This document shows, in pieces, positions 33,777-42,603 of a stretch of 64,000 nt of DNA. Both the position numbers and the translations under genes were made by a program. The stretch spans positions 1 to 64,000 of the forward strand of contig CADEFU010000001.1 of NCBI GenBank assembly GCA_902826695.1. Reading direction: 5' to 3'. The notes below the pieces were generated by a model. It was given only the letters and a program-made list of their open reading frames with translations, did not search any database and was not told the origin of the DNA. The stretch comes from an uncultured Alphaproteobacteria bacterium. GTDB taxonomy: Bacteria > Pseudomonadota > Alphaproteobacteria > Micropepsales > Micropepsaceae. Each line of letters begins with the position of its first letter. Within the stretch, counting starts at the first letter, position 1.

Positions 33777-35138
33777 TTAACGAAACGTTTTCAACAGGGC
33801 GATTAGCGCGGCGACGGTCGGTACGGGCGTGACTTCTAACCCCTTCGGCGGAGAAACGCCCGGCGGCACAAAGGCGCGCTTGAAGCCTAGTTTTTGCGCT
33901 TCTTTCAGCCGCGCGTCGGCTTGGCCCACGGGGCGCACCGTGCCGGAGAGGCTTATCTCGCCGAAGAACACCACATCCGGTGGCACCACCACGCCGAAGT
34001 GGGAGGAAACAAGCGCGCCTGCGGCTGCCAGGTCAGCTGCCGGCTCGCCAATACGTAAGCCGCCCGCGACGTTGAGATAGACGTCTTGGGTCGAAATTCC
34101 AATTTCGGCGCGCGAATCGAGGACAGCTAGCACCATTGCCAGGCGAGCCGCATCCCAACCAACGACTGCACGGCGCGGTGCGCCGTAGGAGGCATCGGCC
34201 ACAAGGGCTTGGATTTCCACAAGTAACGGCCGCGTGCCTTCGATCCCGGCAAAGACGGCAGCGCCCGAGGCGCGGGCTTCCTTCGGCCCGAGGAACAGGG
34301 CGGATGGGTTTGCGACTTCGCTCAGCCCTTCCTCGCGCATTTCGAAGACGCCTATTTCGTCAGTCGGGCCGAAGCGATTCTTGACGGCGCGCAGGATGCG
34401 GAATTGATGGCCGCGCTCGCCCTCGAAGTAGAGCACGGCATCGACCATGTGCTCGACAACGCGGGGGCCGGCGATCTGGCCGTCCTTTGTGACGTGGCCA
34501 ATAAGGATGAGGGCGGTGCCTTTGCGCTTCGCGAAGCGGATAAGTTCTTGGGCGCAAGCGCGGACCTGGCTGACCGTGCCCGGGGCCGCCTCGATCGCGT
34601 CCGACCAAAGCGTTTGGATTGAGTCTACGACGAGGGTGGCGGGCGGTGTACCCGCATCAAGGGTCGAGAGGATGTCGCGCAGGCTGGTTTCGGCCGCAAG
34701 CTTTACTTGGCTTTCTTCAAGGCCAAGCCGGCGGGCACGCAGGCGGGTTTGATCGATGCCTTCTTCGCCGGAGATGTAGACGGCGGTCTTTCCGGTTTTC
34801 GCGATTGCGGTCATTGCTTGCAGCAGCAACGTCGACTTGCCGATGCCCGGATCACCGCCGACGAGTAGCGCGGACCCGGCGACAAGGCCGCCACCGCAAA
34901 CACGGTCGAATTCGGCGATGCCGGTCAGCATGCGCGGCGGCGCAGGGGAGTCTCCTTTCACCGGTGCAAGCTCGATGACGCGGCCACCGCGGCCGGAGGC
35001 CTTTGCGCCGGGGATCGCGGTCGTGTCCGCTTCTTCGGTCAGCGAGTTCCAGGAGCCACAGGATTCGCAGCGCCCGCTCCATTTCGGATACGCGGCGCCA
35101 CAGGACTGGCAGACAAAACGGGGGGCAGGGCGGGCCAT
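33777..35138 (-). CDS. radA: DNA repair protein RadA
   Basis: RadA helps branch migration in recombinational repair. The 453-residue protein has the N-terminal zinc finger (Cys10, Cys13, Cys24, Cys27), a RecA-like core with Walker A GGDPGIGKST (about 94-103), the RadA-specific KNRFG motif (in AVKNRFGPTDEIG) and a C-terminal Lon-like domain (GGLRIGEPAADLAAAGAL). It lies 36 bases upstream of cvpA in a radA-cvpA-purF-SDR block. Complete. Confidence 0.96.
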   Translation of the reverse strand: MARPAPRFVCQSCGAAYPKWSGRCESCGSWNSLTEEADTTAIPGAKASGRGGRVIELAPVKGDSPAPPRMLTGIAEFDRVCGGGLVAGSALLVGGDPGIGKSTLLLQAMTAIAKTGKTAVYISGEEGIDQTRLRARRLGLEESQVKLAAETSLRDILSTLDAGTPPATLVVDSIQTLWSDAIEAAPGTVSQVRACAQELIRFAKRKGTALILIGHVTKDGQIAGPRVVEHMVDAVLYFEGERGHQFRILRAVKNRFGPTDEIGVFEMREEGLSEVANPSALFLGPKEARASGAAVFAGIEGTRPLLVEIQALVADASYGAPRRAVVGWDAARLAMVLAVLDSRAEIGISTQDVYLNVAGGLRIGEPAADLAAAGALVSSHFGVVVPPDVVFFGEISLSGTVRPVGQADARLKEAQKLGFKRAFVPPGVSPPKGLEVTPVPTVAALIALLKTFR

Positions 35139-35181
35139 GGCGCGCGGAATGTAGGGGCGCCAAGCGATTCGGACAACCGGC

Positions 35182-36273
35182 CTAATCGCGCGCGGAAAGG
35201 CAGGCCGGGTGCATCTCTTTCAGCATAACGAGCGTCAGCAAATAGAGCGAGGCGGAGTAGTAGTCGTCGTGTTCGCTCAGACGGAGATCGGCGGGAATGG
35301 GGTAGCCGGTGAGCGCGCAATCGACGGCGCGTTCGATCGCGCGGAAACCAGTGCCGTTGTTGCGGACTTTTGCCGTGCCGTCGTCGAGGTCGAAGACGAT
35401 GCCGATCTCGCGATCTTTGCGGCTTTTGGTCCAGGCCTCGGCGAACGGACGCATGAGTTCTTCGTCCGCCAGGTTTGCCCACAGGAGATAGAGCGGAATG
35501 CGGACGGCCTCGTAGCCGGCGACGCGGTCGTAGGTCTTCTCCGGCAGTGCGAACGCGCCATCGTCCCTTGCAATCAGCCAATCGGGTGGCAACCGGTGCG
35601 GGCCGAAGCGCGCGGCTTCGAGTAGGCGGAGCCCGGAATGCGTGAGTTGGCCCCAGAGCCAGTGGGGATCGATCACGTCGAGATCGCGAAACGCAGGAAA
35701 GATGATGTAGGACGGGTTCACGACGATGCCCGCGCCGTGTTCGGGCTGGCCGACGTCGGGCGCGAGATAGAATTTCTGTTTGATCTCGCGGGCGAGTGTG
35801 TCGAAGCTGCGCACCGCCCTGGCACGGCGGATCGCTTCGTCGGTGAACGCGTGGTCGTTCCATTCCTGACCGGCACGGGCGAGCGCCCAAGCGATAAGCA
35901 CATCGCCGTCGGTTGCGTTCATCGTATCGCGCGACGGCAGTTCGCCGGGCTTCCAGGTCCAGACAAAGAGGCCGTCTTGGCGCTTGCCGAGATTTTCCTT
36001 CGTCCACGTCCAGAGTTTATCGAATGCGATGCGGTCGTTGTGGGCGACGGCCAGCAACATGCCGAAGCCTTGGCCTTCGCTGGTCGAGATGCCGCCGCGA
36101 CCTTCGTCTACGATGCGACCGTCGGCGGTCATGAAGCGGTCGCGGTAGCGTACCCAGTCGGCATCGAGCGGTGCGCCGCCGCCGCGCCAGTAGAGCCAGC
36201 CGATGGCGATGGCTGCAAACAAAACGGCGGCGGCAATGATCGCCGCCGCCGAGTTTTTGACGTGGACCGCCAT
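35182..36273 (-). CDS. Glycoside hydrolase family 8 endoglucanase (BcsZ-like)
   Basis: The 363-residue protein has an N-terminal membrane segment or signal (residues 8-28) and a GH8 (alpha/alpha)6 domain. ISTSEGQGFGMLLAVAHND contains the conserved catalytic-acid glutamate (Glu66), and NATDGDVLIAWALA the conserved aspartates. Cellulose operons often carry such a periplasmic endoglucanase to trim or release the glucan. It follows bcsS and the GT2 synthase on the same strand with an 11-base gap. It is likely part of exopolysaccharide export rather than nutrition. Confidence 0.9.
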   Translation of the reverse strand: MAVHVKNSAAAIIAAAVLFAAIAIGWLYWRGGGAPLDADWVRYRDRFMTADGRIVDEGRGGISTSEGQGFGMLLAVAHNDRIAFDKLWTWTKENLGKRQDGLFVWTWKPGELPSRDTMNATDGDVLIAWALARAGQEWNDHAFTDEAIRRARAVRSFDTLAREIKQKFYLAPDVGQPEHGAGIVVNPSYIIFPAFRDLDVIDPHWLWGQLTHSGLRLLEAARFGPHRLPPDWLIARDDGAFALPEKTYDRVAGYEAVRIPLYLLWANLADEELMRPFAEAWTKSRKDREIGIVFDLDDGTAKVRNNGTGFRAIERAVDCALTGYPIPADLRLSEHDDYYSASLYLLTLVMLKEMHPACLSARD

Positions 36274-36284
36274 AAGCCTCGCGC

Positions 36285-37013
36285 TTAGTAACCGAGGCCG
36301 ATTTCGATGCCGACATAGGCGCCGTCGTCGCCGCGGCCGTCGCGAACCGCGTAGCCCAACTTGGCGCCAAGCGACACCGAGTCGGTCGCGACGTAGCGGA
36401 CGAAGCCGCCGTATTCTTGCGTGTCGTATTCGTCGGAGCCGTGAAGCGCGACTTCAGGACCCACGACGACACCGGCCAGGCGGAAGCCAGCGCGCACGCG
36501 GCCGTAGTAGCTTTCGGCGTTGTCGAAGTAGCTGCCGAGCGCGGAGAGATCGAAGACGTCGTTGTCGTAGTAGCCTTCAAGCTGGCCTTTGAACGCCGTG
36601 TTCTCGCCGTTCGACTGGCTGAACGGATCGTTCGGGCGCGTTTCGATGTCGCGATGGCCGATACCGGCGTAGAGCGCGATCTTGCTCGCGCCGCCAAGCA
36701 TGAATTGATAGCCGCCCATGATCGAGCCGCCCCAACCGTCGGCCGCGACTGTCGTGCCCAGGCTAGCGTAGTCATAGTTCAGCAGCTCGGCCGTGACATG
36801 CACCAGGAAGCCGTTGCTCGCCATGTTGCCGTTGACGGCGTGCACCGCGCCGATGACGGCATAGGTACTATCGTCGCCCATGTTGGCGGCGCCGAAGATG
36901 ACACCCTGCTGGGCCTTCGCACCGCTGTTCGGAAACACGTCGGCGTTCGCCGCGGTGGCAAAGCACATTAGCGCGGCCGCTGAGGCCGCGAGTTTCAAGT
37001 TCACATGGCGCAT
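36285..37013 (-). CDS. bcsS: BcsS-type cellulose biosynthesis protein (outer-membrane barrel)
   Basis: The 242-residue product has a signal peptide (ending FATAANA) and alternating strands of an outer-membrane barrel. Conserved pieces such as VFPNSGAKAQQGVIFGAANMG and GGYQFMLGGASKIALYAGIGHRD fit BcsS, an alphaproteobacterial accessory protein of cellulose synthesis. GAGGGA precedes the ATG at 37013. It sits between the GT2 synthase and the GH8 glucanase. The BcsS name rests on similarity by eye and on context. Confidence 0.7.
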   Translation of the reverse strand: MRHVNLKLAASAAALMCFATAANADVFPNSGAKAQQGVIFGAANMGDDSTYAVIGAVHAVNGNMASNGFLVHVTAELLNYDYASLGTTVAADGWGGSIMGGYQFMLGGASKIALYAGIGHRDIETRPNDPFSQSNGENTAFKGQLEGYYDNDVFDLSALGSYFDNAESYYGRVRAGFRLAGVVVGPEVALHGSDEYDTQEYGGFVRYVATDSVSLGAKLGYAVRDGRGDDGAYVGIEIGLGY

Positions 37014-37088
37014 GATTTTTTCCCTCAAGCGATCCGCCATACGCCCCGACAATCGGCCCCGCGCCTGACGAATCAATCGTGGTCCAGT

Positions 37089-38636
37089 CTATGAACGGTT
37101 CGCTTGAAGTCTATTTGAGTGAGGCGATGGGTGGCGGCGTGTTGCATGTTGGCTCCATGCCTTTGCGACAACACTGCCGGAAAATGTCGCGATCCAGATC
37201 GACCAAAACATGAGCGCGAGCGTGGTTCCCGGCGAGTCGCTCACAGGAAATCCGGATACGAGGCGCGCCGCACCGTTCGCAAAAGCCAATGTGTTTAGTG
37301 TGGCGAGCGCGAGGGGCCAGGCTACGGGCCACAGCGAGAAGTGACCTTGCGCTTCTTTCGGGGTCACGATGAAGCGATGTGTGGGTGCGACAAGCGCTGT
37401 CAATGCGAGAACGTAGGGCGCGGTCAGGGCTGCGTTGAAGTGCTCGCCGGCGAGGAAGCGTCCGTGGCCGCGGGAGAATAGCGAAAACGTCACGGCACCC
37501 GCGATCAGATTCAACGCGAAGAGCGGGAGCAGAACGCGGGCGTCGGCAGCAAACGGTACGACGCCAGCAAAGAGGCCGATCGCAGGCGCGAGCGCCAGCA
37601 CGACATATTGAAGGCCCGCAAAGTAGTGCGTGGCGCTCGCGAGATAGCAGAGGCGCTGGCTCCAAGAGAGGTTCTTTGCGCGCAAGATCGGCTCAAGGCG
37701 CCAAACGTGCATTTGGCCACGGCCCCAGCGTAGACGCTGGGTGAAGAAGGCTCCCGGCGTATCGGGTGCGAGCCCCGCAGCCAGAATTTCCGGATGGTAC
37801 ACGGCCGACCACCCCTTTTTGTGCGCGCGGATCGAGGTGTGCGTGTCTTCCGTGATCGTGCCGGTTGCGAAGCCGCCGATGTCGTCGAGTGCCTTGCGGC
37901 GGAATACGGCCGGCGAACCGCAGTAAGCGACGGCATCCCAGTGATCGCGGCCGCGTTCGATTGCGTGAAACCACAGTGATTGCTCGTTCCATAGATCTTG
38001 GCCGGGGCCGACATTCAGGTGAAGGAAGGAGCCCGTGTTGTCGAACGCTTGCGGCGTTTGCACAAACGCGACGCGCTCGTCGCGGAAGTGCCCAAGCGTA
38101 CGCGCGATCAACGACTTGTGCGGCGCGTGATCGGCGTCCAGCGTGACGACGAAGTCTGCGTTCGACAAGGCAAGCGCGTTATTCAGGTTGCCTGCTTTCG
38201 CATGGGTGTTGTCATGCCTTGCTATGTAGCGGCAGCCGAGTTCTTCGGCGAGCGTCCGGCAGGCGGGACGATTGCCGTCGTCGAGGATCCACGTCTCGTG
38301 GGGGTAGTCCATCTCTCGCGCGGCAACGGCGGTTTTGCGCACGAGTTCCAACGGTTCGTTGTAGGTCGCAATGAAGACGTCGACGCTCAAACCCTTTGCA
38401 GGTGCTTGCGGATCCCGTTTTGGGAAGCGCCAGGTGGAGAAGACGAACAGAGCAAGCGAGATCGCGATGAAGAACTCCGCGGCGAAGAACATGGCCGAGT
38501 AAAGCGGCGCGGCGGCGTTCAGCGTTGTCAGGCGGAATCCGAGATAGGTGGCGGCTGTAAAGAGCCAGGTAACGAGTGCGGCGACACGCCAGGGGTGCCG
38601 GCGCGCGTCATCGGGATCGGGGGCGGGGCGTGCCAT
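37089..38636 (-). CDS. Cellulose-synthase-like GT2 glycosyltransferase
   Basis: The ~515-residue membrane protein has the processive beta-glycan synthase motifs: IATYNEP, DDGN (about 119-122), DADHAP (167-172), TED (262-264) and QRLRWGRG (about 300-307). Two membrane segments precede and about five follow the catalytic core. It resembles the catalytic subunit BcsA, but it ends after the last membrane segments and has no c-di-GMP-binding PilZ domain (no RxxxR/DxSxxG). No bcsB-like gene is present. The product may be cellulose or another beta-glucan. The ATG at 38636 was chosen over a GTG two codons upstream. Confidence 0.88.
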   Translation of the reverse strand: MARPAPDPDDARRHPWRVAALVTWLFTAATYLGFRLTTLNAAAPLYSAMFFAAEFFIAISLALFVFSTWRFPKRDPQAPAKGLSVDVFIATYNEPLELVRKTAVAAREMDYPHETWILDDGNRPACRTLAEELGCRYIARHDNTHAKAGNLNNALALSNADFVVTLDADHAPHKSLIARTLGHFRDERVAFVQTPQAFDNTGSFLHLNVGPGQDLWNEQSLWFHAIERGRDHWDAVAYCGSPAVFRRKALDDIGGFATGTITEDTHTSIRAHKKGWSAVYHPEILAAGLAPDTPGAFFTQRLRWGRGQMHVWRLEPILRAKNLSWSQRLCYLASATHYFAGLQYVVLALAPAIGLFAGVVPFAADARVLLPLFALNLIAGAVTFSLFSRGHGRFLAGEHFNAALTAPYVLALTALVAPTHRFIVTPKEAQGHFSLWPVAWPLALATLNTLAFANGAARLVSGFPVSDSPGTTLALMFWSIWIATFSGSVVAKAWSQHATRRHPSPHSNRLQANRS

Positions 38637-38681
38637 GCGCACGCGACTCTAGGGGGCACCGCCGATTCGGACAACGGCAAA

Positions 38682-38702
38682 GGCTGGCCACGAGGGCCGG
38701 CC
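38682..38702 (-). terminator. Possible terminator behind the 130-residue gene
   Basis: GGCCGGCC, a 5-base loop and GGCCAGCC pair with one mismatch on the minus strand and are followed by TTT. The T-run is short, so this is a weak call. Confidence 0.35.
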
Positions 38703-38742
38703 TTTTGGCCCGGAATCGAGGGTGTCTGTCCTCCCGTGACCG

Positions 38743-39135
38743 CTAGTGGTCGGCGTGGGCGTGACCTGGGCGTCGGCGCGCGGCGGGCTCCTGTGGTTGG
38801 CGATGCGTTCTGCGCTTCAACATGTCCCCATTCAGAAGCGTGCAAAGATCCTGGTGGATGCGCTCGGCTGCAGCTGCAGCGCGCGCAGGGTGCTCGGTGC
38901 CGATCGAGATGAAGACACCGTCGGCGGTCCAGACAATGCGGTCTTTCTTTCGCAGAAGCTGGTGTAAGCGGTGTTCGACGGCTTGGCGCGCTTGCTGAAC
39001 ATCGTGCGCGGTCATGCCGGGCGGCAGCATGAGCTTCAAGTCAAAGAAGAACGAGGATGCCTCGTCTTGCGGCGTTACGGCGTGGTCTTCGAAGCGTTGA
39101 TGACGATCGGAACGATGGTGACGGCCTTTTCCCAT
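38743..39135 (-). CDS. Small basic protein of unknown function
   Basis: The product (130 residues from the ATG at 39135) has a histidine/arginine-rich N-terminus and a central conserved-looking part (SFFFDLKLMLPPGMTAHDVQ, RIVWTADGVFISIG). It also has a second basic, histidine-rich tail. No signal peptide or membrane segment. I do not recognise the family. The frame could extend upstream to 39177. Confidence 0.55.
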   Translation of the reverse strand: MGKGRHHRSDRHQRFEDHAVTPQDEASSFFFDLKLMLPPGMTAHDVQQARQAVEHRLHQLLRKKDRIVWTADGVFISIGTEHPARAAAAAERIHQDLCTLLNGDMLKRRTHRQPQEPAARRRPGHAHADH

Positions 39136-39438
39136 GGCGACGAACCTTTGCGCGGCATTTGCGACAAAAGCGATCATTGCGCAAACGCTCTAACGTTCTG
39201 CGAAAGGGCGCAGATGGATTTTCTGTAAGTTTGAATCAAGTTTGAGCAATCGGTGCGCGTAATCGCGCAGCGCGGTGAATCTCGCCTGATTTCCGATTAC
39301 AAATTCGTCATTGGTGCGCTGGAAACCCGCTGAATTCGTAGCGTTCCTGCATCCTGTCGCTTTCGGCCTGCCGCGATCGCGAGTGGTTTGGCGCAAATTG
39401 AGACGGTACTCGCGCGCTCCATTTTTTGGAGATCCACC

Positions 39439-40038
39439 ATGAACCAATTGCTCAGAGCGCTGTTGCTCTCCGCCAGTTGCGCGCTTGCGTTGCCGCTGCA
39501 TGCGGAAACGAAAGACATGGCTGCCGGGGCCGTGATGAAGGACGGACTCATCTACAAGGGTGGCGTTGTGATGATGATGCCGGTGCCGAACGATGCGCCT
39601 GCATCTTCCATTGCGGAACCTGCAGAGATCGAAATTACCGGCGGCGACGGCAACGCAAAGCAGTGCTTAACAACCGCGATTTACTTCGAAGCGCGTGGGG
39701 AAAGTTTGAAAGGGCAGAAGGCGGTCGGCGAGGTGATCATGAAGCGCACGCGGCAGGCCGGACGGCCGAAGACGGTGTGCGGCGTTGTCTACGAAGGTTC
39801 GCACCGGCGCACGGGGTGCCAGTTCTCATTTACGTGCGACGGGATCGCGGACAAGGTGCGCGACAGTGCGGCGTGGGCGCGGGCGAAGAAGGCGGCCGCC
39901 GCGGTTCTGCGTACTGGTGGGCGGGGAAAGTTTGCGCGCGGCGCCACGCACTATCACGCGAACTATGTGACGCCGTATTGGGCCTCGAGTATGCGCAAGG
40001 TCGCGCGCATCGGAACGCACGTGTTCTACAGGGACTAG
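39439..40038 (+). CDS. SleB-like cell-wall hydrolase (Hydrolase_2 domain)
   Basis: The 199-residue protein has a signal peptide (about residues 1-22). Its C-terminal Hydrolase_2 (SleB-type) domain shows CLTTAIYFEARGESLKGQKAVGEV with the catalytic glutamate, CGVVYEG, CQFSFTCDG and GATHYHANYVTPYWA. Such enzymes cleave peptidoglycan, and in Gram-negatives they probably act in wall remodelling. The stop codon TAG lies in the palindrome CTAG, which in the left copy of the duplicated Rieske gene end is also the stop on the other strand. Confidence 0.87.
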   Translation: MNQLLRALLLSASCALALPLHAETKDMAAGAVMKDGLIYKGGVVMMMPVPNDAPASSIAEPAEIEITGGDGNAKQCLTTAIYFEARGESLKGQKAVGEVIMKRTRQAGRPKTVCGVVYEGSHRRTGCQFSFTCDGIADKVRDSAAWARAKKAAAAVLRTGGRGKFARGATHYHANYVTPYWASSMRKVARIGTHVFYRD

Positions 40039-40190
40039 TTCGGCGCTCGTTCGAGGTTGGCTTCGGGGATGAGCGTGCGCATGCGGCTGGCGAAGGAAGC
40101 GAGGCACACTTCCTTCGGCGACAGCGGGCCTGAGGTGTAGCTCGACGACGACATGCCGGCTTGCACGCCTTCGATCAGCTTCGCTTTTCA
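40035..40190 (-). pseudogene. Detached 3' end of a Rieske oxygenase gene (left copy of a direct repeat)
   Basis: On the minus strand these ~155 bases code for the C-terminal ~48 residues of a Rieske oxygenase (LIEGVQAGMSSSSYTSGPLS, then PKEVCLASFASRMRTLIPEA and NLERAPN, stop). The intact gene at 41492-42598 ends with nearly the same sequence. The DNA differs at about nine positions, and the protein shows conservative changes such as Ser for Thr and Ser for Asn. There is no start. The two copies flank the HEAT-like gene at 40193-41473. Confidence 0.8.
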
Positions 40191-40192
40191 GC

Positions 40193-41473
40193 TCAAGCTC
40201 GACCGAATAGCGCGGTGATTTCCGGCACCGCGTCATAGCGACATTCCTCGGCCATCCAAGCGGGGATCCTTTCAGACGCAAGCAGCTTCGTCACAACTTC
40301 TTCCCGGCAGACCGAACACGGGTTCCTTTCGTAGAGCTCTAAAAGGGTGCGTTCTCTCTCTGCAGGTGAAACCGGAGCGTGGTCAAATACTTCCAGAATC
40401 GAAGTGCCCAGATTGTGGAACTCAAAGTCGTCGTCACCAACTGCTGCGAGCACTCGTTCGATCAGGGCGATATCACCGTGCTGCCAGTTGCTCTTCAGCA
40501 ACAGAATGCCGTCCGCCCCACGCTTTCCGTCCGAGACAAGTTCTAGCGCCAAGCTGCGGACCTCCGGATGGCCAATCCTGCTCAGGGCCCGGACTGCCGC
40601 GTGTGCGACACGATCATTGTCACTGTGGGCTAATTTGACAAGGTCCGCGGGCAGTTTCGGAAAGTCCCGCTTCCAGAATAGGCGCAAGTATCGGCAAGTC
40701 AGATTGTTATCCGTTGAAGAAAGCAATTGATCCGCCGTCCATTCAAGATCTTCGGCGCGAGCTTCCTGAATCCACGTGTAGGGGACGGGTTGGTTGTTTG
40801 CCAGGCGATTCCTGACGGTTTCGCGGTCCACAGTGCTTTCAATCTTCCCGTCCGACTGTTCCGGAGTTTCAACTTCGTGCATCAAGCGGTCCAGTTCCGG
40901 GTCGCTCTCACGTGCTTGCCGCAACAGTGCTGCGGCGATCTCTTCACCATCCCGCTCGACGAGTTCGCTTATCAGAAATCGGAATGGCCATTGCTCGCGG
41001 CCGACCTGGTCAGCGAAACTGCGGAAACAGAACGTCAATCCCGCGAGACCTTCCAACCTGACAAGAGGTTTCATGCAGTATTGTGCGATAGTTCCAAAGT
41101 CTGCTGAGAGCAGACGGGAGCGCAGTACACTGCGATCCAACTCCTGGTTCTCCGTTGCGAGCTGGCAAAGGACTTCAAACATCTGTATCCGGTCGGCGCC
41201 GCGGTCTTTTTCTCCCGCTTCCACAAACGCCTGAAGCAACTCATCCCAATAGAAGCGGCCGTCTCCGACTTCGTTTATCAAATTGCACAGATACGGCGCC
41301 CTGGAGAGTTCGCATTGGGTGTCGTAGACGAGGTTTGCCTTGCAGGCGTGCATCAGTTCAGTCCGAAAGACCGGATTGAGGGGAGCCTTCCTCAGTAGTA
41401 TCATCGCACGGCCGAGCCCTTTCTTCAGCGCAGATGCGAATTCAGAATCTCTTGCCATTGACCTCCGGGCCAT
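40193..41473 (-). CDS. HEAT-like repeat protein, inserted single gene
   Basis: The 426-residue protein is all helical in appearance. Its C-terminal half has HEAT-type repeats (VKLAHSDNDRVAHAAVRALS, IGHPEVRSLALELVSD). The N-terminal half has LRKAPLNPVFRTELMHACKA and YDTQCELSRAPYLCNLIN, a pattern I associate with uncharacterised HEAT proteins. No catalytic motif is seen. It fills almost exactly the space between two copies of the Rieske-gene 3' end, and its codons are more A/T-rich than the neighbours. The start is either ATG 41473 or ATG 41458 (GGAGG three bases upstream). It is close enough behind the Rieske stop to share its transcript. Confidence 0.75.
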   Translation of the reverse strand: MARRSMARDSEFASALKKGLGRAMILLRKAPLNPVFRTELMHACKANLVYDTQCELSRAPYLCNLINEVGDGRFYWDELLQAFVEAGEKDRGADRIQMFEVLCQLATENQELDRSVLRSRLLSADFGTIAQYCMKPLVRLEGLAGLTFCFRSFADQVGREQWPFRFLISELVERDGEEIAAALLRQARESDPELDRLMHEVETPEQSDGKIESTVDRETVRNRLANNQPVPYTWIQEARAEDLEWTADQLLSSTDNNLTCRYLRLFWKRDFPKLPADLVKLAHSDNDRVAHAAVRALSRIGHPEVRSLALELVSDGKRGADGILLLKSNWQHGDIALIERVLAAVGDDDFEFHNLGTSILEVFDHAPVSPAERERTLLELYERNPCSVCREEVVTKLLASERIPAWMAEECRYDAVPEITALFGRA

Positions 41474-41490
41474 TGCGTCCGTCTTCTATC

Positions 41491-41640
41491 GCTAGTTCGG
41501 CGCTCGTTCGAGGTTGGCTTCGGGGATGAGCGTGCGCATGCGGTTGGCGAAGGAAGCGAGGCACACCTCCTTCGGCGACAGCGGGCCTGACGTGTAACTG
41601 GACGAGGTCATGCCGGCTTGGACGCCTTCGATGAGGCGCG
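41491..41640. repeat. Right copy of the Rieske-gene 3'-end direct repeat
   Basis: From CTAGTTCGGCGCTCG to about GACGCCTTCGAT this stretch matches 40035-40180 at over 90 percent. Here it is the genuine end of the Rieske gene. Together with the left copy it brackets the HEAT-like gene. Confidence 0.85.
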
Positions 41641-42598
41641 TGTCTTCGGCGTTGACTTGGCGGTTGATGCGCCAGTTCAGATAGCGTGCGGCGTGGACTT
41701 CGCGGTTCTTCACCGGGTGCACGTAGGCGATCTCGCGGATCAACGTTTCGGTCGGTGAGACCGGGATGAACTGCATGAAGTCGACTTGATCCGGGTAGAT
41801 GTCGAAGGCAACGTTCGGCCATAGTTTGTAGTAGACCCACGTGCGACGAAGGTGCGCGGGCACGTGATCGAGGCTGCCCAGCAGGCTTTGATAGGCGCGC
41901 TCCGACCAATTCTCCGAGCGGTTTTGCTGAAGCTCACCCGACATCTTGTCGACCCATGTCTGTGCTTCGATTTTGTAGGTCGAGCCGAACAGGCGCGAGA
42001 GACCCGGGTGCGCAACCGGGATGTGCATGCCGTCGGAGTAGTTGTCGGCGATGTTCTTCCAATTCACGGTACGCGGGCGGAGCGTAACGCGGCCGTTTGG
42101 GATCAGTGTTTCCAGCGCGTAAGGTTTCAGTTCCTCCACGTAAGGCGCCATCATCTCAGCGATCGAGGGCAAGCCCGTTTCGAAGCGCACGAAGATGAAG
42201 CCTTGGAAGATCTCCTGCTCTACGGGGTGCAGGCCGTGTTTCGCCTTGTCGAGGTCGTCGAACCCCTGCCACTTCGGTGTGGCCGCGAGGTCGCCTTCGT
42301 GTGTGTAGCTCCAAGCGTGATAGGGGCAAACGAGGCGGTGGCCGCAATGGCCGCGCGCCTCGGGCGCAATCTTCGCGGCGCGGTGGCGGCAGACATTGTG
42401 GAAGCTTCTGAGTTGGCCGTCCTGACCGCGGAGGGTGACGACGCGATCACCCAGCACGTCGAGCGTGATGTAGTCGCCGGGCTGCGGGGCGTCGTTGATG
42501 TGGCCCATGATGTGCCAGGTCTGGCGAAAGACCTTCGCGCGCTCCAGTTCGAAGAAGCGTGGGTCGGTGTAGAGCCATCCGGGCAGGCTGGTGTTCAT
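41492..42598 (-). CDS. Rieske non-haem iron oxygenase, alpha subunit type
   Basis: The 368-residue protein has the Rieske [2Fe-2S] ligands C70-x-H72 and C91-xx-H94 (NVCRHRAAKI and CPYHAWSY) and the mononuclear iron motif NYSDGMHIPVAHPGL with His191 and His196. These enzymes use O2 and electrons from a reductase to hydroxylate or demethylate small molecules. No ferredoxin or reductase gene is adjacent. The last ~50 codons are duplicated further downstream (see 40035-40190), so the present C-terminus may have come from a related strain. Confidence 0.88.
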   Translation of the reverse strand: MNTSLPGWLYTDPRFFELERAKVFRQTWHIMGHINDAPQPGDYITLDVLGDRVVTLRGQDGQLRSFHNVCRHRAAKIAPEARGHCGHRLVCPYHAWSYTHEGDLAATPKWQGFDDLDKAKHGLHPVEQEIFQGFIFVRFETGLPSIAEMMAPYVEELKPYALETLIPNGRVTLRPRTVNWKNIADNYSDGMHIPVAHPGLSRLFGSTYKIEAQTWVDKMSGELQQNRSENWSERAYQSLLGSLDHVPAHLRRTWVYYKLWPNVAFDIYPDQVDFMQFIPVSPTETLIREIAYVHPVKNREVHAARYLNWRINRQVNAEDTRLIEGVQAGMTSSSYTSGPLSPKEVCLASFANRMRTLIPEANLERAPN

Positions 42599-42603
42599 GG
42601 CCG

